Source: Janibacter sp. Soil728
GTDB taxonomy: Bacteria; Actinomycetota; Actinomycetes; Actinomycetales; Dermatophilaceae
Assembly: GCF_001428305.1 (NCBI RefSeq)
Contig: NZ_LMRZ01000005.1
Span: 438,403-502,402, forward strand
Reading direction: 5' to 3'
Length of the DNA: 64,000 nucleotides
Shown one piece after another: positions 1 through 14,136 of this stretch; within the stretch, counting starts at the first letter, position 1; every line of letters starts with the position of its first letter. The translations under genes and the position numbers were made by a program. The notes under the pieces were generated by a model, which was given only the letters and a program-made list of their open reading frames with translations, was not told the origin of the DNA and did not search any database.

Positions 1-2
1 CC

Positions 3-1304
3 ATCCACTGGGCCCACCGCATCGGTGGCGACCCTGCCGTCGTGGTCTTCGGCGCCGGCTTGCTGGTGGTGCAGGCGGCGCTGGGTCCCGAGGCACTCTT
101 TCGTCCCTTCAACCCCTACTTCGGTCTCCTGCCCATCTACCTGGCGCTCGTCCTCCTGACGGCCTGCGTGGCCGGCCTGCCGGGGACCGGCTGGCCGCTC
201 GTCGTCACGACAGCCGTCGTCGCGCAGGCAAATCTCGCCTACGCGCCGATCGGGCTGGGCATCGCGGCGGCCGCGCTCGCGGTGGCCGGGTGGCGAGCCC
301 TCCGGGAGCGTCGTCCACCACGCCGCACCCCTGGTCGCTCCTTGGCCCAGATCCGCCCGTCGCCCGCAGTCACGTGGGCCCTGGTCTGTGCCGGGCTGGT
401 CTGGGCACCGGTCCTCCTCGAGCCCCTGCGCCACGACCCGGGCAATCTCGTGCAGCTGGCCAGGGCCGCCCGCTCCGGTGTCGCCGCCCAGGGGCTCGAG
501 GGCGCCCTGGGGCGCGTGGGACTCTTCGCCCCGGTGCCCGGCGGATTCCGGCCCCTCGGTCTGGACCTCGTCTACGAGCCGTCGTGGACCATCCAGGTGC
601 TGGGGGCGCTGGTCCTGGGTCTCCTGGCCGGCTCCGCCGTGCCGTGGGGAGCCGCCCGCCGCCGGCGCGTCGCACCCGTGCCCGCCCGGGTGGCGCTGCT
701 CGGAGCGGCTCTGCTCCTCGTGACGGTGGCCCGCCTTCCTGTCGACGGGTTTGCCAGCCACTACCTGGCCAGCGTGATCCCCGTCGTGGTCTTCGCCTGG
801 GCAGCCGTCGCGTGGCGGGCCGCCATGCACGTGCGCCAGCTGCCGCGGGCATTCGACCGGCTGGTCGTCATGAGGCTCGTCCCGCCTGCCGCCGCTGTCT
901 CACTGCTCCTGGCCGTACTGGCCCACCCGGTGGGCACCGTCGGCTCCGACCTGGGGCGCGGCGCCAGCGCGCTCGTGCTCGAGGCGAGCAGCGAGTTCTC
1001 TCCGGGATCCTCTGTCGCGGTGAGCGGACGCGGTTACCTGGCGGGCCTGTCCACCACCCCCGCGGTCGCGCTGCAGCTGGAACGAGCCGGGTTCACCACC
1101 CACTACCTCTACGCGTGGCCGACGTCCGAGGACGCCGAGCGGTTCGCCACGGTCAGGGCGCCGGCGGACACGGTGCGCGTCCACCTCATCGGGAGCGACA
1201 CGGCCAATCGCACTCCCCCGGCGGGATTCCGCTCGCTCGGCACCGTCGAGGTCTCCTCGCAGGACTCCGTCGCCGTCTACGTCCAGGTGCCGTCCCCCTG
1301 GTAG
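3..1304 (+). CDS. Polytopic membrane protein, 5' truncated by window edge
   Basis: The frame is open from base 3, so the gene starts to the left of the window and at least 433 residues of its C-terminal part are visible. I see repeated hydrophobic stretches typical of a multi-pass membrane protein: two near the start, a pair around the first 100 residues, one before the Trp-rich segment ending in LRHDPGNLVQL, and more near residues 195-300. About 130 mostly soluble residues follow at the C terminus. The Pro/Asp/Gly/Asn-rich loop after a membrane helix resembles GT-C type glycosyltransferases or related cell-envelope proteins of actinobacteria, but no catalytic signature is clear. I do not assign a function. 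It ends 69 bp before the thioesterase gene. Confidence 0.7.
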   Translation: MHWAHRIGGDPAVVVFGAGLLVVQAALGPEALFRPFNPYFGLLPIYLALVLLTACVAGLPGTGWPLVVTTAVVAQANLAYAPIGLGIAAAALAVAGWRALRERRPPRRTPGRSLAQIRPSPAVTWALVCAGLVWAPVLLEPLRHDPGNLVQLARAARSGVAAQGLEGALGRVGLFAPVPGGFRPLGLDLVYEPSWTIQVLGALVLGLLAGSAVPWGAARRRRVAPVPARVALLGAALLLVTVARLPVDGFASHYLASVIPVVVFAWAAVAWRAAMHVRQLPRAFDRLVVMRLVPPAAAVSLLLAVLAHPVGTVGSDLGRGASALVLEASSEFSPGSSVAVSGRGYLAGLSTTPAVALQLERAGFTTHYLYAWPTSEDAERFATVRAPADTVRVHLIGSDTANRTPPAGFRSLGTVEVSSQDSVAVYVQVPSPW

Positions 1305-1373
1305 GGAGTGGAACGACGACCGGCGCCCATGGCAGGCTGACCCGCGTCCGGATCAACAGATGTAGGAGTCACG

Positions 1374-1817
1374 ATGACCGACGCCACCCTTCCCACGCGG
1401 AGCCAACCCCCGACCGTGGACGAGCTCAACGCGGTCCGGGGCACCCTTCCGGAACGGATGGGCGTCGAGGTCCTCGAGGCCACGGCCGACCGCATCGTCG
1501 CGCGCATGCCCGTCGAGGGCAACACCCAGCCGTACGGGATCCTGCACGGCGGCGCGAGCGTCGTCCTGGCCGAGACCGTCGGCTCCATCGGCTCGGCGCT
1601 GCACGCGCACACCCTCGGCAAGATCGCGGTCGGGCTCGACATCAACGCCACCCACCACCGCGCGGTGCGCACCGGGTGGGTCACCGCGACCGCCGTGCCC
1701 GTGACGCTCGGCGGCAGCGTGGCCTGCTACGAGGTGACGATCAGCGACGACGAGGGCCGTCGCGTTTGCACCTCGCGCATCACCTGCATCCTGCGCGATC
1801 TGCCGCCCGGCGCCTGA
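1374..1817 (+). CDS. PaaI-family hotdog-fold acyl-CoA thioesterase
   Basis: A 147-residue protein with the size and layout of single-domain hotdog thioesterases (PaaI/MenI/EntH group). The signature is the ILHGGASVVLAETVGS stretch near residues 58-73: HGG precedes the long central helix, and the Glu in LAET is the usual catalytic acid. The family hydrolyses acyl-CoA, often aromatic or DHNA-CoA, in the cytoplasm, usually as a tetramer. The substrate cannot be told from sequence and no menaquinone or phenylacetate genes are adjacent. The ATG follows GTAGGAGTC, a good ribosome binding site. It stands alone between two membrane-protein genes on the same strand. Confidence 0.88.
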   Translation: MTDATLPTRSQPPTVDELNAVRGTLPERMGVEVLEATADRIVARMPVEGNTQPYGILHGGASVVLAETVGSIGSALHAHTLGKIAVGLDINATHHRAVRTGWVTATAVPVTLGGSVACYEVTISDDEGRRVCTSRITCILRDLPPGA

Positions 1818-1918
1818 GTGGGACGCGGCTCCCCTCTCCTTCGGCGGTCGAGATGTGGACACCGGGAGGGTGAGCTCGGCGTCTATCGTGACCCCGGCAG
1901 CTGACGACAAGGAGACCC

Positions 1919-2671
1919 GTGGACTTCATCGGTGCCGGGACGGTGCTCAACGTGCTCACGGTCATCGCCGGAGCGCTGCTCGGCATGGCCATCGGCGGTC
2001 GCCTGCCCGAGCACACCCGTGACGTCGTCACGGACTGCCTCGGGCTCGTCACCCTGCTCATGGCCGGCCTGTCGGTCATGGACGTCACCTCGCCGGCCCT
2101 GGGGGACGCCGTCGGCTCCGGCGCACCGGTGCTCATCGTCCTTGGCTCGCTGCTGGTCGGCAGCGTCGTGGGCTCGTTGCTCGGCATCGAGAGGTGGCTC
2201 GGCACCCTCGCAGGTCGCGTGCAGTCGCTCGTCGGCCGGGGCAACGACGACTCCGAAGGACGTGAGCGCTTCATCGAGGGCTGGCTGACCGCGAGCCTGC
2301 TCTTCTGCGTCGGACCGCTGACGATCCTGGGCTCCCTGGACGACGGTCTGGGACGCGGCATCGACAAGCTCGCCCTGAAGTCCGTCCTCGACGGCTTCGC
2401 CGCCCTGGCCTTCGCCTCGACCTTCGGGGTGGGAGTGCTGCTCTCAGCGGTGAGCGTCGCCGTCGTCCAGGGCTCGCTGACGATCCTCGGAGTGGGCCTC
2501 GGCGCGCTCCTGCCCGATGCGCACATCGCCGCGCTCACGGCCACCGGTGGTCTGATCCTCGTGGGGATCGCGTTGCGGCTGCTGAGGATCCGTCAGATCC
2601 CGGTCGGGGACATGCTCCCCGCGTTGATCATCGCTCCCCTGCTCACCCAGCTCGTCGTCTGGCTGGGCTGA
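1919..2671 (+). CDS. DUF554 family membrane protein
   Basis: A 250-residue, very hydrophobic protein matching the DUF554 (YdfK/YqgA) family: about seven membrane segments, an N-terminal FIGAGTVLNVLTVIAGALLG segment and the conserved FCVGPLTILGSLDDGL motif near residues 128-143. The family is a putative inner-membrane transporter or channel of unknown substrate. The GTG start is supported by AAGGAG seven bases upstream. Its 3' end converges on the ANTAR regulator gene with 36 bp between stop codons, which holds an imperfect hairpin. Confidence 0.85.
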   Translation: MDFIGAGTVLNVLTVIAGALLGMAIGGRLPEHTRDVVTDCLGLVTLLMAGLSVMDVTSPALGDAVGSGAPVLIVLGSLLVGSVVGSLLGIERWLGTLAGRVQSLVGRGNDDSEGRERFIEGWLTASLLFCVGPLTILGSLDDGLGRGIDKLALKSVLDGFAALAFASTFGVGVLLSAVSVAVVQGSLTILGVGLGALLPDAHIAALTATGGLILVGIALRLLRIRQIPVGDMLPALIIAPLLTQLVVWLG

Positions 2672-2697
2672 CCCGGTCCGAACCACGCCGGACCCGG
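2672..2697. terminator. Candidate bidirectional hairpin between convergent genes
   Basis: CCCGGTCCG and CGGACCCGG form a nine-base stem with one C-C mismatch around an eight-base loop, directly after the DUF554 stop and before the stop of the convergent response regulator. There is no T-tract on either strand, as is common in high-GC actinobacteria, so termination is inferred from position and fold only. Confidence 0.4.
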
Positions 2698-2707
2698 CTG
2701 GCGCCGG

Positions 2708-3307
2708 TCAGGCCTTGTCCATCCCGGCGACGACGGCATCGGCGACCTCGCGCATCCCCAGACGGCGATCCATCGCCGTCTTCTGAATCCAGCGGAAGGC
2801 CTCCGCCTCGGTGATCTTCAGCTTCTTCATCAGCACGCCCTTGGCCTTCTCGACGGCCTTGCGCGTCTCCAGACGCTCGCCGAGGTCGGCGACCTCTGAC
2901 TCCAGGGCCTTCAGCTCCGCCCAGCGGGAGGTCGCGACCTCGATCGCGGGCGTGACGTCGGAGACGGTGAAGGGCTTGACGATGTAGGCCATGACGCCTG
3001 CGTCACGAGCCCGCTCGACGAGCTCCTTCTGCGAGAAGGCCGTGAGCATGATCACGGGGCAGATGCGCTTGCTCCCGATGGTCTCGGCGGCCGTCAGCCC
3101 GTCCATGACCGGCATCTTGACGTCCATGATGATCAGGTCCGGTCGCAGCGAGTCGGCGAGGGAGACGGCCTCCTCACCGTTGCTGGCCTGCCCGACGACG
3201 TCGTAGCCGGCGTCGGTGAGCATCTCGGCCAGGTCGAGGCGGATCAGTGCCTCGTCCTCGGCGAGCAGTACCCGCAGGCCCTGGTGGCTCTCGGTCTCCG
3301 CCGTCAT
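2708..3307 (-). CDS. pdtaR: ANTAR-domain response regulator, PdtaR-like
   Basis: A 199-residue two-domain regulator. Residues 11-125 are a receiver domain with the acidic pair E17/D18, phosphoacceptor D62 in IIMDVKMP, T89 and K111 in IVKPF. Residues about 130-190 form an ANTAR RNA-binding domain (three helices, with [20 protein letters not shown] typical). PdtaR-type proteins are phosphorylated by a PdtaS kinase and bind paired hairpins in nascent mRNA to prevent termination. No kinase gene is adjacent, as is usual for this pair in actinobacteria. I chose the ATG at 3307, not the longer open frame, because GGAGG lies eight bases upstream and the receiver begins normally there; a longer frame would run through the tRNA gene. 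Confidence 0.9.
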   Translation of the reverse strand: MTAETESHQGLRVLLAEDEALIRLDLAEMLTDAGYDVVGQASNGEEAVSLADSLRPDLIIMDVKMPVMDGLTAAETIGSKRICPVIMLTAFSQKELVERARDAGVMAYIVKPFTVSDVTPAIEVATSRWAELKALESEVADLGERLETRKAVEKAKGVLMKKLKITEAEAFRWIQKTAMDRRLGMREVADAVVAGMDKA

Positions 3308-3336
3308 GGTCTTGTCCTCCGTCGTTGGTGACTGTC

Positions 3337-3422
3337 TGGTGCCGAGGGCGGGACTTGAACCCGCACGCCCTTGCGGGCAGAGCATTTTGAGTGCTCCGTG
3401 TCTGCCATTCCACCACCCCGGC
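3337..3422 (-). tRNA. tRNA-Leu, anticodon CAA, CCA encoded
   Basis: Read on the minus strand, GCCGGGG pairs with CCTCGGC (one G-U) as the acceptor stem, followed by discriminator A and an encoded CCA. The anticodon stem GAGCA/TGCTC closes loop CTCAAAA, giving anticodon CAA for codon UUG. The T arm is GCGGG/CCCGC around TTCAAGT. A long variable arm (CCCGC AA GGGCG region) marks it as class II, as expected for leucine. Length is 86 nt. It lies 29 bp upstream of the pdtaR start on the same strand, so the two may share a transcript. Confidence 0.95.
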
Positions 3423-3467
3423 CGGAGTGCGCCGCAAGCATACCGACCGAAGGGGGGTGCTTCCGAC

Positions 3468-4964
3468 TCAGCCCATCCCGCCGGGTAGCGCGCCGGTGGT
3501 GCCGTCCGGGACATCGGAGGCACCGTCCCGGTAGGCGACGGTCGTCTTGTTCTTCGCGTCACCGATCCGGTGCACCCGCATCGCATTGGTCGAGCCGGGC
3601 ACCCCGGGGGGCGAACCGGCGACGATGACCACGCGGTCTCCCTCCTCGACCCAGCCCAGCTCGAGGAGCTGCTCGTCGACCATCAGGGCGTACTGGTCGG
3701 TGTGCGTCACGGCCGGCGTCAGGAAGGTCTGCATCCCCCACACCAGCGACAGCTGGGAACGGGTGTCCTGCACCGGGGAGAACGCGAGCATGGGCAAGCC
3801 GGAGCGGACCTGGGCGAGACGACGCGCGGAGCCACCGGTCTGGGTGAAGGCGATGAGGTACTTCACGCCTAGGGCCTCCCCCGCCTCCGCGGCGGCCGCC
3901 GTGACGACCCCACCCTGGGTGGTGGGCGGACCCATGAGGTCGCGCATCCGGCTCAGGCCCTCCTCCTCGGTGGTCTCGATGATCTTGGACATCGTCTTGA
4001 CCACCTCGATGGGGAACTTCCCGATCGCGGTCTCCCCCGAGAGCATGAGCGCGTCCGCGCCGTCGAGCACGGCATTGGCGGCGTCGCTGGCCTCTGCCCG
4101 GGTCGGTCGCGAGTTGTCGATCATCGACTCGAGCACCTGGGTGGCGACGATGACCGGCTTGGCCTTCTGCCGGCACATCTCGACGGCACGCTTCTGCACG
4201 ATCGGGACCTGCTCGAGGGGGAGCTCCACCCCGAGGTCGCCGCGGGCGACCATGATGCCGTCGAAGGCGTCGATGATCTCCTCGAGCGCCTCGACCGCCT
4301 GGGGCTTCTCGATCTTGGCGATGACGGGCAGACGCACCCCGATCTCGTCCATGATCTCGTGCACCCGGGTGATGTCCTGCGCCGACCGGACAAAGCTCAA
4401 CGCGATGTAGTCGGCACGTAGACCGAGCGCCCATCGCAGGTCCTGCTCGTCCTTGTCCGACAGTGCCGGTGCGCTCACGGCCGCGCCGGGCAGGTTGATG
4501 CCCTTGTTGTTCGAGAGCGGTCCGCCGTAGACGACGACGCACCGCACGTCGGTCTCGTCGACGTCATGCACGGCCAGGGTGATCTTGCCGTCGTCGACGA
4601 GGATCGTGTCCCCCGCGCTGACGTCACCGGCAAGGCCCGGGTAGGTCGTCCCGACGACCTGCTCGTCACCCGGGACGTCACGGGTCGTGATGGTGAAGTG
4701 GTCGCCTGCGGCCAGGACGATCGGCCCGTCGGCGAAGCGCCCGGTGCGGATCTTGGGGCCCTGCAGGTCGACGAGGACGCCCACCGCGTGGCCGGTCGCG
4801 TCGCTCGCCTCCCGGACGCTGCGGTAGTTGGCCTCGTGGACCGAGTACTCACCGTGCGAGAGGTTGAGCCGGGCGACATCCATGCCGGCGGCGACGAGCT
4901 CGCGGATGCGCTCAGGGGTGGAGGTGGAAGGGCCGAGAGTGGAGACGATCTTGGCGCGACGCAT
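3468..4964 (-). CDS. pyk: Pyruvate kinase
   Basis: A 498-residue enzyme catalysing phosphoenolpyruvate + ADP to pyruvate + ATP, the last step of glycolysis. The N terminus [14 protein letters not shown], the RLNLSHG motif, the LQGPKIRTG segment, the active-site signature [12 protein letters not shown] and [12 protein letters not shown] are all present in order. The C-terminal regulatory domain is complete; the length is normal for bacterial Pyk with a short tail. It stands between the tRNA and gltD on the same strand. The 81-bp gap to gltD holds a strong stem-loop, so pyk probably has its own promoter. Confidence 0.97.
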   Translation of the reverse strand: MRRAKIVSTLGPSTSTPERIRELVAAGMDVARLNLSHGEYSVHEANYRSVREASDATGHAVGVLVDLQGPKIRTGRFADGPIVLAAGDHFTITTRDVPGDEQVVGTTYPGLAGDVSAGDTILVDDGKITLAVHDVDETDVRCVVVYGGPLSNNKGINLPGAAVSAPALSDKDEQDLRWALGLRADYIALSFVRSAQDITRVHEIMDEIGVRLPVIAKIEKPQAVEALEEIIDAFDGIMVARGDLGVELPLEQVPIVQKRAVEMCRQKAKPVIVATQVLESMIDNSRPTRAEASDAANAVLDGADALMLSGETAIGKFPIEVVKTMSKIIETTEEEGLSRMRDLMGPPTTQGGVVTAAAAEAGEALGVKYLIAFTQTGGSARRLAQVRSGLPMLAFSPVQDTRSQLSLVWGMQTFLTPAVTHTDQYALMVDEQLLELGWVEEGDRVVIVAGSPPGVPGSTNAMRVHRIGDAKNKTTVAYRDGASDVPDGTTGALPGGMG

Positions 4965-4983
4965 GCTGCCAGCCTATGACCAT

Positions 4984-5032
4984 GACGAAGGGAGGGTGAC
5001 CACCTGAAGCGGTCCCCCTCCCCTTCGCCGTC
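4984..5032 (-). terminator. Candidate terminator downstream of gltBD
   Basis: Two arms, 4984-5001 and 5011-5032, form an imperfect GC-rich stem of about 18 pairs around a nine-base loop, between the gltD stop and the pyk start. It lacks a clear U-tract but its position fits termination of the gltBD transcript ahead of pyk. Confidence 0.5.
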
Positions 5033-5045
5033 GTCATCCTGCCCC

Positions 5046-11067
<6,022 letters not shown>

Positions 11068-11171
11068 CGTCCTCGGTGTGTGGGATCGAGAAGACGCCCG
11101 GCGTTCGAGTGGCGAACGACGGGCGCGCTTCGTCAGGGATGGGCGCGGACGTCGACGGCCGCGGTGCGCTG

Positions 11172-11224
11172 AGTGTACAGCTTTTTTGTCTTACCTAGTG
11201 AGAGTTGATGTCTCACTAGGTGAG
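11172..11224 (-). promoter_or_regulatory. Paired palindromes and -10 box upstream of gltB
   Basis: Two copies of a 13-bp palindrome, CTTACCTAGTGAG (11190-11202) and CTCACTAGGTGAG (11212-11224), have centres 22 bp apart, about two helical turns. Together they also form a perfect 11-bp inverted repeat (11193-11203 with 11211-11221). On the minus strand TACACT (11172-11177) is a plausible -10 box with no good -35, and the palindromes lie directly upstream of it, where an activator or repressor would bind. The element overlaps the last lgt codons. No T-tract follows on either strand, which argues against a terminator. I do not recognise the regulator. Confidence 0.6.
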
Positions 11225-12063
11225 ATACTCGACTCATCGGGCTCCTCGGCCCTGCGACCGAGGAGGGTGTAGAGAACCACACCGAGGACGAAGACGAGGA
11301 TGCTCGTCCAGATGTTGACCCGCAGACCGAGGATCGTGTTGGCCGCGTCCGTGCGGATCATCTCGATGAAGAGCCGCCCGACGGGGTAGCCACCGATGTA
11401 GAGGGCCATCACCTGCCCGGGCGCGAAGCGGACGCGCCGGTCGAGGACGAGCAGGAGCACGGCGAGCCCGAGAAGGAAGAGCGACTCGTAGAGGAAGGTC
11501 GGGTGGAAGGTCCCGAGCACCACGGGTTGGCCGGCGCCGTCGACCACAGCCCGGCCCGTGCTGCTGTCCCACCGGTGGATCTCCAGAGCCCACGGCAGGT
11601 CGGTGCGGGGACCGTAGATCTCGTTGTTGAACCAGTTGCCCCAGCGGCCGACGGCCTGGGCGACGAGGATGCCCGGCACGGCGGCGTCGGCGAAGGTGAG
11701 GAATCGCACCCCCTCCTTGCGGCAGCCGATCCAGGCACCCACGGCACCCAGGGCGACGGCGCCCCAGATGCCAAGGCCCCCTTGCCAGATCTTCAGCGCG
11801 TCGATGGGGTGTCCACCGTCGCCGAAGTACGGCTGGGGCGTGGTGATGACGTGGTAGAGCCGACCGCCGATGATCCCGAAGGGCACCGCCCACATGGCGA
11901 TGTCCAGGACCACGCCCGGCTCTCCCCCGCGGTCTTGCAGGCGCCGGTCGCCCATCCAGACGGCGATGAAGATCCCCGCGAGGATGCACAGGGCGTAGCC
12001 GTGGATGGTCAACGGACCGAGGTCGATGACCCCGACGGTGGGCGAAGGGAGCGCTGTCGGCAT
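11191..12063 (-). CDS. lgt: Prolipoprotein diacylglyceryl transferase
   Basis: A 290-residue integral membrane enzyme that moves diacylglycerol from phosphatidylglycerol to the lipobox cysteine of prolipoproteins, the first step of lipoprotein maturation. Seven membrane helices are visible. The Lgt signature GRWGNWFNNEIYG and the HPTFLYESL motif are intact, as is the early HGYALCILAG helix. ATG at 12063 forms a TGATG overlap with the stop of the DsbA-like gene; a GTG one codon upstream is equally possible. A likely client in this window is MetQ. The 3' end carries the gltB operator-like palindromes, so the last codons serve two roles. Confidence 0.95.
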   Translation of the reverse strand: MPTALPSPTVGVIDLGPLTIHGYALCILAGIFIAVWMGDRRLQDRGGEPGVVLDIAMWAVPFGIIGGRLYHVITTPQPYFGDGGHPIDALKIWQGGLGIWGAVALGAVGAWIGCRKEGVRFLTFADAAVPGILVAQAVGRWGNWFNNEIYGPRTDLPWALEIHRWDSSTGRAVVDGAGQPVVLGTFHPTFLYESLFLLGLAVLLLVLDRRVRFAPGQVMALYIGGYPVGRLFIEMIRTDAANTILGLRVNIWTSILVFVLGVVLYTLLGRRAEEPDESSISPSETSTLTR

Positions 12064-12863
12064 CACGGCTTCTGCACCAGGTCAGCGGGGACCGAGCCGG
12101 AGGTGAGGACCTCGGTCAGCGTGGCGGTGTCGGCCCGCCGTGTGTTCTGGTCGATCAGGGCGCCCCAGCTCAGCTTGGTGCCGGCGACCTCGATGACGGG
12201 GGTGCCGGTGATGCCCTGCTTGACCGTCTCGTCGTCGACGCTCTTGACGTAGTCGACGTAGGTGCCCTGGTCGGTGCACTTCTGCCAGGCGGCGAGGCGC
12301 TCACCGGACAGCCCGGCGCCCTTGGCCGCCTTGGTGTAGTCGGACGAGGGGAAACCGGCGCTCGTCTCCTGCGCGGGCTGGAGCGCGAAGAGTGCCGTGT
12401 GGTACTTCTCCCAGACGCCCTGGTCGGCCGCACAGACCGCGCTCGCCCCGGCCACGGCGGAGGAGTCGCCACCGGTGTTGCTGTCGATCACGGTCTTGAG
12501 GTGGACCCGCAGCCGGATCGTGCCGTCCTTGGCCAGCTCGTTGATCGTGCTGCCCATCGACTGCTCGAAGACCTGGCAGATGGGGCAGCGGAAGTCCTCG
12601 TAGACGTCCACGACGGGCGCGTCCTCGGCCGGCTTCGCGGAGGCGAAGGGCTCGATCGGCTGGCCCTTGGTCACGCCGTCGGGCAGCTGGCTCGCGCCAC
12701 CGGCGCTGCTCCCGGTGTCCTGGCTGGCCCACACGACGCCGCCGATGATCAGCGCCATCGCCAGGACGACGACGATGCCGGCGACGACGATGACATTGGC
12801 GCCACCGCTCGCTGCCGCCTGGCCGGCAGCCCGTGCCTTGGCCTTGCGGTCGTTGGTGGTCAT
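12063..12863 (-). CDS. Membrane-anchored DsbA-like thiol-disulfide oxidoreductase
   Basis: A 266-residue protein. A cytoplasmic, basic and alanine-rich N terminus is followed by one membrane segment (about residues 24-46). A thioredoxin_4 (DsbA/DsbG-type) domain then faces outward, with active site C93-P-I-C96 in EDFRCPICQVFE and the cis-Pro motif GTPVIEVAG near residue 215. Such proteins oxidise or isomerise disulfides of exported proteins. The ATG is preceded by AAGGAG and overlaps the stop of the MauE-like gene by four bases. The adjacent MauE/DoxX-type membrane protein is a plausible redox partner and lgt follows directly, so the three form an envelope-protein cassette at the end of the trp operon. 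Confidence 0.88.
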   Translation of the reverse strand: MTTNDRKAKARAAGQAAASGGANVIVVAGIVVVLAMALIIGGVVWASQDTGSSAGGASQLPDGVTKGQPIEPFASAKPAEDAPVVDVYEDFRCPICQVFEQSMGSTINELAKDGTIRLRVHLKTVIDSNTGGDSSAVAGASAVCAADQGVWEKYHTALFALQPAQETSAGFPSSDYTKAAKGAGLSGERLAAWQKCTDQGTYVDYVKSVDDETVKQGITGTPVIEVAGTKLSWGALIDQNTRRADTATLTEVLTSGSVPADLVQKP

Positions 12864-13342
12864 GCTGACTCCTTGTGGGCGCCGAAGAGGGCCCGGTCGA
12901 GGCTCAGGGTGGAGGCGGGACGGACGACGAGCCACGCGCCGCACAGGGCGAGCCCGAGGTCACGGGCGATCTCACGGCCGTACTCGGTCTGGTCGGACGC
13001 GACCTGCCCGCCGCCGCCGAAGCAGCCGCAGTCGATGCTCAGACCGCGCGCCCACGCCTGGGCGATACCCACGACGAAGGCGGCCATCAGCACGGCCCCG
13101 ACGACCGCCGAGACGCGGGTGAAGAGGCCGATGACGAGCAGCACCCCGACGACGATCTCGACCCACGGCAGGGCATAACCGATCCAGCGGGCCAGCTCGA
13201 AGGGCATCACGTCGTAGGCCTGGACCGCCCGGGCGGCACCCAGAGGGTTGCCCACCTTGAGCACGCCGGCCACGACGAGGACGCCACCGAGGACCAGCCG
13301 GGCGACGAGTCCGACGTGGTCACGCAGACGGCCAGCGCTCAC
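12860..13342 (-). CDS. MauE/DoxX-family redox-associated membrane protein
   Basis: A 160-residue protein with four membrane helices (about residues 12-28, 52-72, 78-96 and 126-143) and the C105-G-C107-F-GG motif in the loop after helix three, typical of the MauE branch of the DoxX superfamily. MauE proteins cooperate with thioredoxin-fold proteins such as MauD in disulfide formation outside the cytoplasm; here the DsbA-like gene is next, with a four-base overlap. The start is GTG at 13342, overlapping the trpA stop as GTGA. A longer in-frame extension is Arg-rich, lies within trpA and is not real. The exact electron route is inferred. Confidence 0.82.
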   Translation of the reverse strand: MSAGRLRDHVGLVARLVLGGVLVVAGVLKVGNPLGAARAVQAYDVMPFELARWIGYALPWVEIVVGVLLVIGLFTRVSAVVGAVLMAAFVVGIAQAWARGLSIDCGCFGGGGQVASDQTEYGREIARDLGLALCGAWLVVRPASTLSLDRALFGAHKESA

Positions 13343-14136
13343 GCGCGTCCCCGGACACCCTCGGCGAGCTCTGCGGTCAGCTCGCGCAGAGCGGCCAGAC
13401 CTTCGTCCCGACCGCGGTCGAGCAGCGTGCTCACGAGGGCGGATCCGACGATGACGCCGTCGGCGAAGGAGGCTACCTCGGCCGCCTGCGCGCCGTTGCT
13501 CACGCCCAGCCCCACGCACAGCGGCAGGTCGGTCGCCTCACGCAGCCGCGCCACGAGCTCGGAAGCGCCGCTGCCGACGCTGCCGCGGGTGCCGGTGATG
13601 CCCATCGTGGAGGCGGTGTAGACGAAGCCGCTGGATGCGCCGGTGACCACCGATATGCGCTCGGCCGTGGAGCTGGGTGCGACGAGGAAGATCCGATCCA
13701 GGCCATGGCGTTCGCTGGCCTCGTGCCACTCCCCTGCTTCCTCCGGGATCAGGTCCGGCGTGATCATGCCGACCCCACCCGACGCGGCCAGATCAGCCGC
13801 ATAGCGATCGACGCCGCGTCGCAGGACGAGGTTCCAGTAGGACATGACCACGGGGACGGCACCGGCGTCTCGGACCGCGGCGGTCGCGCGGAAGACATCG
13901 TCGACGTGCACCCCCTTCGCCAGCGCCTCGGTCGCGGCCCGCTGGATGACGGGACCGTCCATGACGGGGTCGCTGTAGGGCATGCCGACCTCGACGATGT
14001 CGGCGCCGGCCTCGGCCAGCGCGGTCATCGCGGCGAGCGAGCCCTCGACGTCGGGGTAGCCGACGGGCAGGTAGCCGATGAGGGCGGCGCGGCCCTCGGC
14101 CTTGCAACGGGCGAAGACCTCGCTGAGCGCACTCAT
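13339..14136 (-). CDS. trpA: Tryptophan synthase alpha subunit
   Basis: A 265-residue TIM-barrel subunit that cleaves indole-3-glycerol phosphate to indole and glyceraldehyde 3-phosphate; indole is channelled to TrpB. The catalytic residues sit at E49 ([11 protein letters not shown]) and D60 (VMDGPVIQ), the same numbers as in the classical enzyme. GTRGS and VGLGVSNG near the phosphate site are intact. The ATG at 14136 overlaps the trpB stop by four bases, ensuring coupled synthesis of the alpha2-beta2 complex. Confidence 0.97.
   Translation of the reverse strand: MSALSEVFARCKAEGRAALIGYLPVGYPDVEGSLAAMTALAEAGADIVEVGMPYSDPVMDGPVIQRAATEALAKGVHVDDVFRATAAVRDAGAVPVVMSYWNLVLRRGVDRYAADLAASGGVGMITPDLIPEEAGEWHEASERHGLDRIFLVAPSSTAERISVVTGASSGFVYTASTMGITGTRGSVGSGASELVARLREATDLPLCVGLGVSNGAQAAEVASFADGVIVGSALVSTLLDRGRDEGLAALRELTAELAEGVRGRA

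Noticed and set aside
11191-11224. Rho-independent terminator for lgt
   Set aside because: The inverted repeat is perfect but neither strand has a T-tract after it, and the sub-structure of two palindromes spaced 22 bp apart fits a protein-binding site better.
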